NCBI RefSeq assembly: GCF_002188635.1
Contig: NZ_NINX01000034.1
Coordinates: 1-64,000, forward strand
Source: Pigmentiphaga sp. NML030171
GTDB taxonomy: Bacteria; Pseudomonadota; Gammaproteobacteria; Burkholderiales; Burkholderiaceae_B
DNA length: 64,000 nt
Direction of reading: 5' to 3'
Position numbers and translations under genes: made by a program. This document shows positions 54,876-63,717 of the stretch, piece by piece. Below the pieces are notes generated by a model. It searched no databases. It was not told where the DNA came from and worked only from the letters and a program-made list of their open reading frames with translations. The stretch's first letter is position 1, and the number at the start of each line of letters is the position of its first letter.

Positions 54876-56069
54876 ATGGAAGCCTACATCCTTGATTGGG
54901 CCAATCTGCTGCTGCGTTGGCTGCACATCATCACGGGCATCGCCTGGATCGGATCCTCGTTCTACTTCGTCTGGCTCGACAACAGCCTGATGAAGCCGCA
55001 AGACCCGGAACTGATCGACAAGGGCGTCTCCGGCGAACTCTGGGCCGTGCACGGCGGCGGGTTCTACAACCCGCAGAAGTATCTCGTCGCCCCCAAGCGC
55101 CTACCCGAACACCTGCACTGGTTCTACTGGGAAAGCTATTCCACCTGGATGTCGGGCTTCGCGCTGCTGGTGGCGCTATACCTGTTCAACGCCCAGACCT
55201 ACCTGATCGACCGCAACGTGTTCGACTGGGGGCCGGTGGCGGCGGTGGTGGCGGTGCTGTGCTTCCTGGTGGTGGGCTGGCTGGTGTACGACATCATCTG
55301 CCGTGTCGCGGGCACCGACGAGCGCGCGGACCGCAAGGTCGGCATCGCGGTGGCGCTGTTCGTGGCGGCGGCGGCCTGGCTGGCCTGCCACCTGTTCGCG
55401 GGGCGCGCCGCCTTCCTGATCGTGGGGGCCATGATCGCCACCATCATGAGCGCCAACGTGCTCATGGTGATCATCCCGGGGCAGCGCAAGGTCGTGGCCG
55501 CCATGCGCGCGGGCGAGCCGGTCGATCCCATCCACGGCAAGCTGGGCAAGCAGCGCAGCGTCCACAACACCTACTTCACGCTGCCGGTGCTGTTCGCCAT
55601 GCTGTCGAACCACTACAGCATGGTCTATTCCGCCCCCCACAACTGGCTGGTGCTGATCGCCCTGATGCTGGCGGGCGCCCTGATCCGACAGTTCTTCGTG
55701 CTGCGCCACAAGGGCGTCACCAACCCCTGGTATCCGGCGGCGGGCATCGCGCTGCTGCTGGGGGTGGCCGTGGCGATCGCGCCGCCCGGCCTGGACAAGG
55801 CCGCCGCACCGTCGGCGCCGCTGGGCGCCCAGGACATCGGGCAGGTCCGGCAGGTGGTGGCGCAGCGGTGCGTGGTGTGCCACAACGCCCAGCTCGCGAA
55901 CAAGGGCATACAGCTGCAAACCCCCGAGCTGCTGAAATCGCATGCGCAGGTGGTCTACCAGCAGGCCGTGGTGCAGAAGACCATGCCGCTGAACAACGCC
56001 ACCGGCATGACCGACGACGAGCGGGCCCTGCTGGCGCGCTGGTTCCAGGATGGGGCGCCGGTACACTGA
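54876..56069 (+). CDS. puuD: Membrane urate hydroxylase PuuD with C-terminal cytochrome c
   Basis: Protein of 397 residues. Eight hydrophobic helices in the first ~300 residues (LLRWLHIITGIAWIGSSFYFVWLD; WFYWESYSTWMSGFALL) and a C-terminal c-type heme site C332-V-V-C335-H336. PuuD oxidises urate at the inner membrane. The ATG at 54876 with AGGAAGG was chosen over an upstream start at 54783. It is separate from other purine genes here. Confidence 0.92.
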   Translation: MEAYILDWANLLLRWLHIITGIAWIGSSFYFVWLDNSLMKPQDPELIDKGVSGELWAVHGGGFYNPQKYLVAPKRLPEHLHWFYWESYSTWMSGFALLVALYLFNAQTYLIDRNVFDWGPVAAVVAVLCFLVVGWLVYDIICRVAGTDERADRKVGIAVALFVAAAAWLACHLFAGRAAFLIVGAMIATIMSANVLMVIIPGQRKVVAAMRAGEPVDPIHGKLGKQRSVHNTYFTLPVLFAMLSNHYSMVYSAPHNWLVLIALMLAGALIRQFFVLRHKGVTNPWYPAAGIALLLGVAVAIAPPGLDKAAAPSAPLGAQDIGQVRQVVAQRCVVCHNAQLANKGIQLQTPELLKSHAQVVYQQAVVQKTMPLNNATGMTDDERALLARWFQDGAPVH

Positions 56070-56139
56070 CGTGGCCGGGGGAATCGGGAAGGGGAAGAAG
56101 GGGGCTGCGGCGCAGCCCCTTTTCTATTTTGGCGTCGGT

Positions 56140-56190
56140 GCTAAAATTGTATGCGGTAGATTGTTTTTGTAGACAATTTTCGAATCGCAA
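56140..56190 (+). promoter_or_regulatory. Promoter/operator region of the GntR gene
   Basis: AAAATTGT (near 56142-56150) is mirrored by ACAATTTT (56173-56180), and TTGTAGACAA (56167-56176) is a TTGT-N2-ACAA dyad typical of FCD-GntR operators. The same motif occurs as TTGCACACAA at 57083-57092. Suggests autoregulation. Confidence 0.6.
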
Positions 56191-56213
56191 CCGCCCTCGC
56201 ACAAGGTTCCCAG

Positions 56214-56897
56214 ATGACGGACAAAGGACCCGGCAAGACGCTCTCGCAGACCGTGGCGGATCAACTGGCCGAGGAAATCGTGCGCGGCCGCTTCCAGCCC
56301 GGCGAACGCCTGGACGAACAATCCATCGCCACCCGCTTCAATGTCTCGCGCAGCCCGGTCCGGGATGCGCTGCGCCAGCTGGCATCGACCCGCCTGGTCG
56401 AGTATCTGCCGCGGCGCGGATTTTCCGTCGCGGTCATGGCCGAGTCCGACCTGGATGGGCTGTTCGAGGCCTCGGGCGAGGTCGAGGCGCTGTGCGCCAA
56501 GCTGTGTGCGTTGCGGGCCGCCCCCAGCGACCGCAAGCGGATCGAATTCATCCACCAGCAGGCGACCGACGCGGTGGCGCGCGGGGATTCCCAGGCCTAT
56601 GCCGCCCTGAACGAGGAGTTCCATGCGCTCATCTATGCGGGCGCGCGCAACAAGACCTTGCAGGAAATCGCGCTGGGGCTGCGCCAGCGGCTGGCGCCTT
56701 TCCGCGCGCAAGGTTTTTTCGTGGCCGAGAACCGGCTGCAGCATTCCCACGTCGAGCACGAGGCCCTGGTCAAGGCCTTGCTGGAGCACGACGGCGAGGC
56801 GGCCGCCCAGGCCATGCACAGCCATGCGGCGAATTCCGCCATGAACGTCCTGCAGCATTTCGGCCGCGAGCGCCATCCATCGGCCTCCGCCGCCTGA
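56214..56897 (+). CDS. GntR-family regulator, FCD subfamily
   Basis: Protein of 227 residues. Winged helix (about 8-75; IATRFNVSRSPVRDALRQLA) and FCD ligand domain (85-210; ALNEEFHALIYAGARN, HVEHEALVKALLEHDGEAA) that usually binds a small organic acid via a metal. It precedes the FAH/ABC/DapA cluster in the same direction and shares an operator motif with it, so it is its probable repressor. Confidence 0.92.
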   Translation: MTDKGPGKTLSQTVADQLAEEIVRGRFQPGERLDEQSIATRFNVSRSPVRDALRQLASTRLVEYLPRRGFSVAVMAESDLDGLFEASGEVEALCAKLCALRAAPSDRKRIEFIHQQATDAVARGDSQAYAALNEEFHALIYAGARNKTLQEIALGLRQRLAPFRAQGFFVAENRLQHSHVEHEALVKALLEHDGEAAAQAMHSHAANSAMNVLQHFGRERHPSASAA

Positions 56898-57074
56898 ACC
56901 TTCCCTCCGGCCGTTCGTCCTGAACGCCACTCCTTCATTCCCGCGCCTGGCGGGCCGGCTCCGTACCGGAGTTGGCCTCGTCCTGCCGCCGCCTCCCATT
57001 TCCTTCCTCTTGCCTGGCATCGTTTCTTCGCGTTTCCCCCTATGCATATTTTCTTGACCAATTTGCGTGCTGGA

Positions 57075-57095
57075 AAATAATATTGCACACAATTT
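57075..57095 (+). promoter_or_regulatory. Candidate GntR operator of the FAH-ABC-DapA cluster
   Basis: TTGCACACAATTT (57083-57095) matches TTGTAGACAATTT upstream of the GntR gene (consensus TTGYASACAATTT), 54 bp before the first structural gene, in an AT-rich stretch. The 251-bp gap from 56898 holds no gene. Confidence 0.6.
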
Positions 57096-57148
57096 ATGGA
57101 AAGTGAATGCAAAGCCGTACCGGATGTCATCAACAGAGGAGTTGTCGA

Positions 57149-58084
57149 ATGTCCTGGATTGCCCTTGCCACTTACCGCCGGTCCGACCGGCTGGCCCCCG
57201 CCTTGGTCCTGGACCAGCGCCTGTACGACCTGGACGCGGCCCTGGCGGCAGGATTGCCGGCCTTGCCCGAGGCCTGCCGCGGCGGCATCGCCCGCATGCT
57301 GGAAGCCTGGCCGCAGACCGCCCCATGGCTGCGCGAGGCAGGTCCGGCGGCCGAACGCCTGGCTGCCTCGGGCGCCATCCGGCCGGTGCCCGCCGGTGAA
57401 CGCACGGTCGCCGCTCCCTACGTGCCGCAGCGCATCTTCTGCGCCGCCTCCAACTACGCGGCCCATGCCAACGAGATGGGCACCGTCCTGGCTGCCAAAT
57501 CCCAAAGCAAGCCCTACATGTTCCTGAAGCTGTCGAACACCGTGGTGGGCGATGGCGACGTGGTCCAGCTTCCGCCGGAAACGGCCATGCTGGACTGGGA
57601 AGTGGAACTGGCGGCCGTCATCGGCACGCGGTGCCGGCGCGTGTCGGCCGAGCGGGCGCTGGACCACGTCGCCTGCTACACCATCCTGAACGACGTGTCG
57701 GCACGCGACCTGAACGTGCGGTCCGACTACCCCTTCAAGCACGACTGGTTCCAGGGCAAATGCCACGATACGTTCGCGCCGCTGGGGCCCTGGCTGGTGC
57801 CGTCCTGGCAGATTCCCGATCCCCAGGCCGTGCAGCTCAGGCTGGACGTCAATGGCGAGCCGATGCAGCAGGACAGCACCGCCAACATGATCTGGACGGT
57901 GCGCGAGCAGATCGCCTACCTGTCCACCATCGTCACGCTGGAACCGGGCGACGTCGTCGCCACCGGCACGCCCACCGGCGTGGGCATGGGACGGGGCATC
58001 TACCTGAAGGCCGGCGACACCATGGTCGCCACCGTTGACGGCATCGGCCGTCTGTCCAACCAGGTGCAAGCCGAGAAGGTCTGA
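57149..58084 (+). CDS. Fumarylacetoacetate-hydrolase-family protein
   Basis: Protein of 311 residues. FAH metal-site pattern WEVELAAVIG (E-x-E), LNDVSARDLN (D) and LEPGDVVATGTPTGVG. Longer N-terminus (1-100) than the other FAH protein. AGAGGAG before the ATG at 57149; an ATG at 57107 would add 14 residues. Probably breaks a C-C bond in, or tautomerises or hydrates, an oxo-acid intermediate. Confidence 0.9.
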   Translation: MSWIALATYRRSDRLAPALVLDQRLYDLDAALAAGLPALPEACRGGIARMLEAWPQTAPWLREAGPAAERLAASGAIRPVPAGERTVAAPYVPQRIFCAASNYAAHANEMGTVLAAKSQSKPYMFLKLSNTVVGDGDVVQLPPETAMLDWEVELAAVIGTRCRRVSAERALDHVACYTILNDVSARDLNVRSDYPFKHDWFQGKCHDTFAPLGPWLVPSWQIPDPQAVQLRLDVNGEPMQQDSTANMIWTVREQIAYLSTIVTLEPGDVVATGTPTGVGMGRGIYLKAGDTMVATVDGIGRLSNQVQAEKV

Positions 58085-58135
58085 GCGCGCCGGGTAGTCG
58101 TGGTCATTCGCTGTACGTCGTATGGAGAAGAAGAC

Positions 58136-59140
58136 ATGCAACCCTGCAAGCAAGGTTTTGCGGCGTGGGGCCGGGCACTGGGCCTGGCGGCGCTGATCGG
58201 TTGGGCCGGAGCGGCGCACGCCCAGGAGAAGGTCGCATACAACATGGCCTGGCTGCCCCAGGGCAGCTCCGTGGGCGTGATCGTCGCGCAGGAACTCGGG
58301 TATTTCAAGGAAGCGGGCCTGGACGTCAACATCCAGCGCGGCTACGGCGGCAACCGTACCGCGAACGAACTGGACCAGGGGCAGTACGAGTTCGGCTACG
58401 TCGATCCGATCAGCCTGGTCCTGAACCGGTCCAACGGCGGCAAGATCCGCATGGTGGGCGCGCTCAACACGCGCTGGCCGGCCGGCATCTGCTTCGATAC
58501 CCGGCGGCACAAGCCCAAGTCGCCTGCCGACATGAAGGGGCTGACGCTGGGGGGCGGCTCGGCCTCGCCGGTCCACAACGTGGTGCCGGCGTGGCTGGAA
58601 CTCAACGGCCAGCCACGCGACGGCATCCGGCTGCTGCGCATGGACCCGGCCGTCGTGGACGCCTCGCTGATCGAGGGACGCATCGATCTGGCCGAATGCT
58701 GGCGCGCGAGCAACCGCGCGGTCACGCAGAAGCAGGCCGATGCGGCGGGCGTGCCGCTGGGCTGGGTCGAATACAGCGATTTCGGCCTGGATGCCTACGG
58801 CAGCGGCTTCGCCGCCAGCGAGGACACCATCCGCAAGCGGCCCGACATGGTGCGCAAGTTCCTGAAGGCTTCCTATCGCGGCTATGCATACGCATTCGCC
58901 AATCCCGAGCGGGCGGCCGACCTCATGGTCAAGATGTTCCCCGTCACCGACCGGAGCGTGGCGCTGGCCCAGATCCGCGACATGGCGGACCTGCTGGTCG
59001 ACCCGCAGGCCAAGGACCAGGGCTTGGGCTATCTGCGCGACGACCGCATGCGCTCGACGGTGCAGTTCGTCGACAAGGCCTTCGGCCTGAACGGCAAGGT
59101 CAAGCCGCAGGACACCTATACCAACGATCTGCTGAAGTAG
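58136..59140 (+). CDS. ABC transporter substrate-binding protein (NMT1/SsuA-like)
   Basis: Protein of 334 residues. Signal peptide ending AAHAQ (about residue 30). LGYFKEAGLDVNIQRGYGG and the GGGSASPVHNVVP core fit the NMT1/THI5/SsuA class. Members bind sulfonates, pyrimidines or aromatic acids. GGAGAAG upstream of the ATG. The permease and ATPase are encoded downstream in the same cluster. Confidence 0.88.
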   Translation: MQPCKQGFAAWGRALGLAALIGWAGAAHAQEKVAYNMAWLPQGSSVGVIVAQELGYFKEAGLDVNIQRGYGGNRTANELDQGQYEFGYVDPISLVLNRSNGGKIRMVGALNTRWPAGICFDTRRHKPKSPADMKGLTLGGGSASPVHNVVPAWLELNGQPRDGIRLLRMDPAVVDASLIEGRIDLAECWRASNRAVTQKQADAAGVPLGWVEYSDFGLDAYGSGFAASEDTIRKRPDMVRKFLKASYRGYAYAFANPERAADLMVKMFPVTDRSVALAQIRDMADLLVDPQAKDQGLGYLRDDRMRSTVQFVDKAFGLNGKVKPQDTYTNDLLK

Positions 59141-59149
59141 GAGGCAAGC

Positions 59150-59701
59150 ATGGCGACTCGACCCTGCCCCCGCAGGCTGGGGCACGTCGTATTGAACGTG
59201 CGCGACCTGGCGGCCTCGGTGCGCTTCTATACCGACATCGTCGGGCTGGAGGTGTCGGACTACATCGAGGACCAGATGGCGTTCCTGCGTTGCGGCCGCG
59301 ACCACCACGATCTGGCGCTGGCGCAGATCCCCGCCGGCGGTCCCTTGCGCGAAGCCACCTATGCGCCGGGGCGCCCGGGCATGGAACATTTCTCGTACGA
59401 GCTCGGCTCCCTGGCCGAGATAGAGGATGCGGCGCGCTACCTGCAGGACCGCGGCGTGGAGATCGTGCGCGGCATAGGCAAGCACGGGCCGGGCGAGAAC
59501 CTGTTCCTGGTGTTCAAGGATCCCGACGGCAACTACTGCGAGTTCTATGCGGAAATGGTGCAGGTCACGCCCGAGCAGCCGCATACGGCGCGGGTCTGGC
59601 GGAACGATCTCGCGGCCTTCGACCAATGGCATTTTTCCCGCTTCGTCGTGCCGGCTCCCGACTGGGGGCCCCGCGGCGGTGGGCAGGAGGGGCAGGCATG
59701 A
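59150..59701 (+). CDS. VOC-family (glyoxalase/extradiol fold) protein
   Basis: Protein of 183 residues with ligand-like H12 (GHVVLNV), H80 (MEHFSYEL) and E131 (DPDGNYCEF). The spacing is that of metal-dependent VOC enzymes such as extradiol dioxygenases or lyases. A 40-residue C-terminal extension is rich in Trp/Phe. Overlaps the permease by 4 bp. Confidence 0.85.
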   Translation: MATRPCPRRLGHVVLNVRDLAASVRFYTDIVGLEVSDYIEDQMAFLRCGRDHHDLALAQIPAGGPLREATYAPGRPGMEHFSYELGSLAEIEDAARYLQDRGVEIVRGIGKHGPGENLFLVFKDPDGNYCEFYAEMVQVTPEQPHTARVWRNDLAAFDQWHFSRFVVPAPDWGPRGGGQEGQA

Positions 59702-60513
59702 ACGCGCACGTACAACCCACCCCGCTGCCCGCGGCCGGACGGCGCGCGCTGCGGCTGCTACCATCCGGCGATGCCTGGCGCCGCGTGATCGATCCCGCCG
59801 TGCTCTGCTTGATGCTGGCGCTGCTGTGGGAGCGGGCCGTCGACATGTTCGGCATCAAGCCCTACCTGTTGCCGCCGCTGTCCAAGGTGCTGGAAAGCCT
59901 GTGGGCCAATCGCGCCGCGCTGGTCCTGCAATCCTGGGTCACGACCCAGGAAGTGCTGGCCGGCTTCGCGATGGCGGTCATCGGCGGCATCGCGCTGGGG
60001 CTGGCCATCCATGCGATGCCGCTGCTGCGGCGGGCGCTGTATCCGCTGGTCGTGGTGTTCCAGGGGCTGCCCAAGATCGCGTTGGCGCCGCTGATGGTGA
60101 TCTGGTTCGGCTACGGGTCGGCGTCCAAGATCCTGATGGCCTTCCTGTTCGCCTTCTTCCCGGTCGTGATCGCGACCATGGGGGGACTGGCCGGCACGCC
60201 CGCCCACCTGATCGAGCACTTCAAGGCCATACGCGCGCCGGCCTGGACCACGTTCCGCCGCCTGTACGTGCCGGCGGCGCTGCCCTCCATCATGGACGGG
60301 TGCCGCTCGGCCATGCCGCTGGCGGTCATCGGCGCCATCGTGGGCGAGTTCGTGGGCTCGGACAGCGGCCTGGGCCACCTGATACTCGAGGCCAACGCCA
60401 ATGGCCGCACCGACTATCTGTTCGCCGCGCTCATCGTCGTCTCGGCCGTGGCCGGCCTGCTGTATCTCTTGGTCGAACTGGCGGCCAAGCGCATCTGGTG
60501 GCGAGGCTTCTGA
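59698..60513 (+). CDS. ABC transporter permease (TauC/SsuC-like)
   Basis: Protein of 271 residues with about six hydrophobic helices (about 33-50, 75-100, 105-125, 135-155, 195-220, 240-262). The EAA-type loop is near EHFKAIRAPAWTTFRRLYVPAALP. Completes the importer with the SBP and ATPase. Coupled to the preceding VOC gene. Confidence 0.9.
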   Translation: MNAHVQPTPLPAAGRRALRLLPSGDAWRRVIDPAVLCLMLALLWERAVDMFGIKPYLLPPLSKVLESLWANRAALVLQSWVTTQEVLAGFAMAVIGGIALGLAIHAMPLLRRALYPLVVVFQGLPKIALAPLMVIWFGYGSASKILMAFLFAFFPVVIATMGGLAGTPAHLIEHFKAIRAPAWTTFRRLYVPAALPSIMDGCRSAMPLAVIGAIVGEFVGSDSGLGHLILEANANGRTDYLFAALIVVSAVAGLLYLLVELAAKRIWWRGF

Positions 60514-60551
60514 GCCTCGCGTCCATCTCACATCTTTCAGGAGCATTTCGC

Positions 60552-60953
60552 ATGGCCAAGCTACGTCACATCGCCCTTGCCGTTCCCGATCCCGAGAAGG
60601 CCGCCAAGTTCTACAGCGAGGTATTCGGGCTGGAGATCGTCGAACCCACGCATTCGCCGCTGGCCGATGGCGTGTACCTGTCGGACGGCACGATCTGCCT
60701 CGCGCTGCTCAACTACAAGACCGACGATGCCGCCGGCCGTGACCGGGGCAAGGATTGGGTGGGCACCCATCACTTCGGCTTCTGGGTCGACGACCTGGAC
60801 GAGCAGCGGCGCCGCATCGAAGAGCGTGGCGGCACCTTCTTCATGGACCTGCCGCACGACAAGAAGAGCCTGTACTACGAGATGAAGTTCCGCGACCTGG
60901 ACGGCGTCGTGTTCGACATCTCGGAAGGGGGCTGGGTCGGGGCGCGCAAGTGA
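60552..60953 (+). CDS. VOC-family protein
   Basis: Protein of 133 residues, single glyoxalase-like unit with H6 (LRHIALAV), H74 (THHFGFWV) and VFDISE at the end. A second VOC enzyme in an ABC operon. GGAG lies upstream. Role could be lyase, epimerase or dioxygenase. Confidence 0.85.
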   Translation: MAKLRHIALAVPDPEKAAKFYSEVFGLEIVEPTHSPLADGVYLSDGTICLALLNYKTDDAAGRDRGKDWVGTHHFGFWVDDLDEQRRRIEERGGTFFMDLPHDKKSLYYEMKFRDLDGVVFDISEGGWVGARK

Positions 60954-60964
60954 GAGCCGCGGCC

Positions 60965-61759
60965 ATGACGGGCGGGGATGCGGGAGCGGTGCGGATCGAG
61001 ACCGCCGTCCAGGTCGAGCGGACCGCCAAGACCTTTCGTTCGCGCAACGCCGTGCGGGCGCTCGACCAGGTCGATTTCTCCATCGCGCGCGGGGAGTTCG
61101 TGTCCATCCTGGGGCCGAGCGGCTGCGGCAAGAGCACGCTGCTGCGCATCGTCGCGGGCCTGATCCAGCCCGACGCGGGAGGCGAGATCCGGGTGTTCGG
61201 GCATTCCCAGACGCGCATGTCCAGCGACGTGGGCGTGGTGTTCCAGACCCACAACATGCTGCCGTGGGAAACGGTGGAGGCCAACATCCGGCTGGCGGCC
61301 GAGGTGGCGGGCGTGGCGCCCGCCGAGATCGACCGCCGCGTGGAGCAGATCCTGCCGGTGCTCAAGCTGGAGCGGTTCCGCCGCAACCATCCGCACGAAC
61401 TGTCGGGCGGCATGCGCCAGCGCGCGGCGCTGGGGCAGATCCTGATCACGCATCCCAAGGTGCTGCTGCTGGATGAACCCTTCGGCGCGCTGGACGCGCT
61501 CACGCGCGATCAGTTGAACGTCGAGCTGCTGCGGCTCTGGCAGGAGATGCGGCAGACGGTGCTGCTGATCACGCACAGCATCGCGGAGGCCGTCTTCCTG
61601 TCCGACCGGGTGCTGGTCATGAGCGAGAGTCCGGGGCGCATCGTCGAGGACATGCGGATAGACCTGCCGCGTCCGCGCGACCCGCGCACCACCAAGGAAC
61701 AAGCCGCCTTCGGGCAATACGTCGGCCGCCTGGGCCGGCTCATGGGCGTCGGCGACTGA
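60965..61759 (+). CDS. ABC transporter ATP-binding protein (TauB/SsuB-like)
   Basis: Protein of 264 residues. Walker A GPSGCGKST, Q-loop VFQTHNMLPW, signature LSGGMRQRAALG, Walker B VLLLDEPFGALD and H-loop THSIAEA. Powers the importer. A GTG at 60950, overlapping the VOC stop, is an alternative start adding five residues. Confidence 0.92.
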   Translation: MTGGDAGAVRIETAVQVERTAKTFRSRNAVRALDQVDFSIARGEFVSILGPSGCGKSTLLRIVAGLIQPDAGGEIRVFGHSQTRMSSDVGVVFQTHNMLPWETVEANIRLAAEVAGVAPAEIDRRVEQILPVLKLERFRRNHPHELSGGMRQRAALGQILITHPKVLLLDEPFGALDALTRDQLNVELLRLWQEMRQTVLLITHSIAEAVFLSDRVLVMSESPGRIVEDMRIDLPRPRDPRTTKEQAAFGQYVGRLGRLMGVGD

Positions 61760-61782
61760 CATCGTCCTATACGGGAGTACAC

Positions 61783-62676
61783 ATGCAGATTTCGAAATTC
61801 CACGGCGTCGTGCCGGCCATGGCCACGCCCTTCACCCGCGACCACCGCCTGGACGAGGCGAGGGTGGGCGAACTGATCGACGGGTATATCCGGGCCGGGG
61901 TGCATGGCATCTCGGTGGCCGGCAGCCAGGGCGAGTTCTTCGCGCTGGACACCGACGAGCACATCCGGCTGCTGGAGCTGTCGATGCAGGCCATCGACGG
62001 CCGCGTGCCGCTGTATGCCGGCACGGGCGGCGCGACCACGCGCAAGTCCATCGAACTGACCAAGGCCGCCGAAGCCCTGGGCGTGGACCTGGCGCTGGTC
62101 ATCACGCCGTATTTCGCGCAGCCGTCGCAGGACGAGCTGGTCGAGCACTACACCGCTGTCGCGCGCGCCACCCGGCTGCCGGTCATGCTGTACAACAATC
62201 CGCCGCGCACCAGCGTGAACGTGCTGCCGGCGACGCTGGCGCGCTGCATGCGCGCCGCGGAGAACATCGTGGGCATGAAGGACTCCAGCGGCGACCTGAC
62301 GCAGTCGGTGGAGTACCTGTTGACCGCGCCGCGCCCCGCGCTGCTGTTCTCCGGGCGCGATACCGTGGCGCTGGCCATGATGTTCCATGGCGGGCAGGGC
62401 ACGATCTCGCCGGCGGCCAACGTCTTTCCCGAGCTGATGGTGCGCATGTACGACGCGCTGCGGGCCGGCAACCAAGACGAGGCGGTGCGCATCTCCAACG
62501 TGTTCGCGCCGCTGCGCGCCGCCTGGGCCTGGGGATCGTTTCCGGTGGTGATCAAGGAGGCCATGGCGCTGGCCGGCCGCGATGCCGGTCCGGCGCGTCC
62601 GCCCATCGCCGGCCTGAGCGAGAAGGTCCGCGCGGACCTGGCCGCGGTGGTGGAACGGATCGGGGCGGCGGCCTAG
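61783..62676 (+). CDS. Dihydrodipicolinate synthase/N-acetylneuraminate lyase family protein
   Basis: Protein of 297 residues. Schiff-base K166 (GMKDSSGD), Y137 (LYNNPPRTS) and GSQGEF in place of the GTTGE motif of true DapA. Therefore probably a catabolic aldolase or dehydratase for an oxo-acid, not lysine synthesis. Last gene of the GntR-associated cluster; a hairpin follows. Confidence 0.9.
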   Translation: MQISKFHGVVPAMATPFTRDHRLDEARVGELIDGYIRAGVHGISVAGSQGEFFALDTDEHIRLLELSMQAIDGRVPLYAGTGGATTRKSIELTKAAEALGVDLALVITPYFAQPSQDELVEHYTAVARATRLPVMLYNNPPRTSVNVLPATLARCMRAAENIVGMKDSSGDLTQSVEYLLTAPRPALLFSGRDTVALAMMFHGGQGTISPAANVFPELMVRMYDALRAGNQDEAVRISNVFAPLRAAWAWGSFPVVIKEAMALAGRDAGPARPPIAGLSEKVRADLAAVVERIGAAA

Positions 62677-62728
62677 GCGGCCGCCCAAATGAATGGCCCC
62701 GGGGCGCGAAGTCCGCACGTCCGGGGCC
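62667..62728 (+). terminator. Hairpins after the DapA-like gene
   Basis: GGCGGCC-TAGGC-GGCCGCC (62667-62685) overlaps the stop codon, and GGCCCCGG (62695-62702)/CCGGGGCC (62721-62728) follows. No T-run. Between convergent genes, probably a bidirectional termination zone. Confidence 0.45.
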
Positions 62729-62761
62729 GGGGGTAAAGCGTCGTCAGCCAGTGCGCGGCGG

Positions 62762-63637
62762 TCAGGCCAGCGGCTTGAAGCGGTAGAGTTTCTCGGGATT
62801 CTCGACCAGCAGCTTGCGGCGCAGGGCGGGATCCGGGCAGAAGTCCAGCATCAAGTCGACCAGCTCGCCGTCGTTGGGCATGTCCTTCGAGATGTTCGGG
62901 TGCGGCCAGTCGGTGCCCCACAGCACGCGGTCCGGCGCGGCTTCGATCAGCCGGGCGGCGAAGGGCGCGGCATCGGCGAAGGGGCGCTTGCCCACGGACA
63001 CGCGCTCGCCTCCGCAGACCTTGACCCAGGCCAGCGGGTTCTTCATCAGTTCCAGCAGCGCGCGGAAGGGCTCCTGGTCCAGGCCCTTGGCGGCCTGCAC
63101 GCGGCCCATGTGGTCGATCACGAAGGGCACGTTGATGCGGTTGATGCGATCGCTGTAGGTCAGGATGTCCTGAGCGTCCAGGTGCAGCACGACGTGCCAG
63201 CCCAGGCCGTCCAGGCGCTCGATGGTCTTGTCGAAGATTTCCAGGTCGGGCGCGCCGCCCAGGTGCTGCACGAAATTGAAGCGCACCGCGCGCACGCCGC
63301 CGGCGTCCATGTCGGCCAGTTGTTCGTCGGTCTCGGAGCCGTTGACGATGGCCACGCCCAGGTAGCGGCCTTCGCTGCGGGCGATGGCGTCGAGCATGGC
63401 GCTGTTGTCGTCGCCGTGGCAGCTGGCCTGAACGATCACCGCGCGGTCCAGGCCCAGGAAGTCATGCAACTGGCGCAGGCGCTCGAAGGGCGCGTCGGGC
63501 GGCGTGTAGCTGCGGTCGGGCGCGTACGGGAACTTGTCGGCGGGGCCGAAGACGTGGCAGTGGGCATCGCACGCGCCGGCCGGCAGGGCCTCGCGCGGTT
63601 TGACGGGATTCGGATCGGGTGCGGCGCAGGTTTTCAT
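62762..63637 (-). CDS. Amidohydrolase of the 2-pyrone-4,6-dicarboxylate lactonase (LigI) type
   Basis: Protein of 291 residues. Metal-site start DAHCHVFGP (about 24-32), HLD, FVIDHMGR and WGTDWPHPN fit COG3618 and the LigI-like group, which open 2-pyrone-4,6-dicarboxylate in protocatechuate/gallate 4,5-cleavage. The neighbouring LigK-type aldolase supports this. Another lactone is possible. Confidence 0.88.
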   Translation of the reverse strand: MKTCAAPDPNPVKPREALPAGACDAHCHVFGPADKFPYAPDRSYTPPDAPFERLRQLHDFLGLDRAVIVQASCHGDDNSAMLDAIARSEGRYLGVAIVNGSETDEQLADMDAGGVRAVRFNFVQHLGGAPDLEIFDKTIERLDGLGWHVVLHLDAQDILTYSDRINRINVPFVIDHMGRVQAAKGLDQEPFRALLELMKNPLAWVKVCGGERVSVGKRPFADAAPFAARLIEAAPDRVLWGTDWPHPNISKDMPNDGELVDLMLDFCPDPALRRKLLVENPEKLYRFKPLA

Positions 63638-63717
63638 GGTTCAGCTTCAGGTTCGGGGACTGCCGCGGCAGGCCGCGGCGAGGTCCGTTGGAGACGGGTC
63701 TCCCCCAAGGGGCGGTC

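Noticed and set aside
61783-62676. DapA of lysine biosynthesis
   Set aside because: GSQGEF replaces the usual GTTGE motif and the gene sits in a catabolic/transport cluster, so a family-level name was used.
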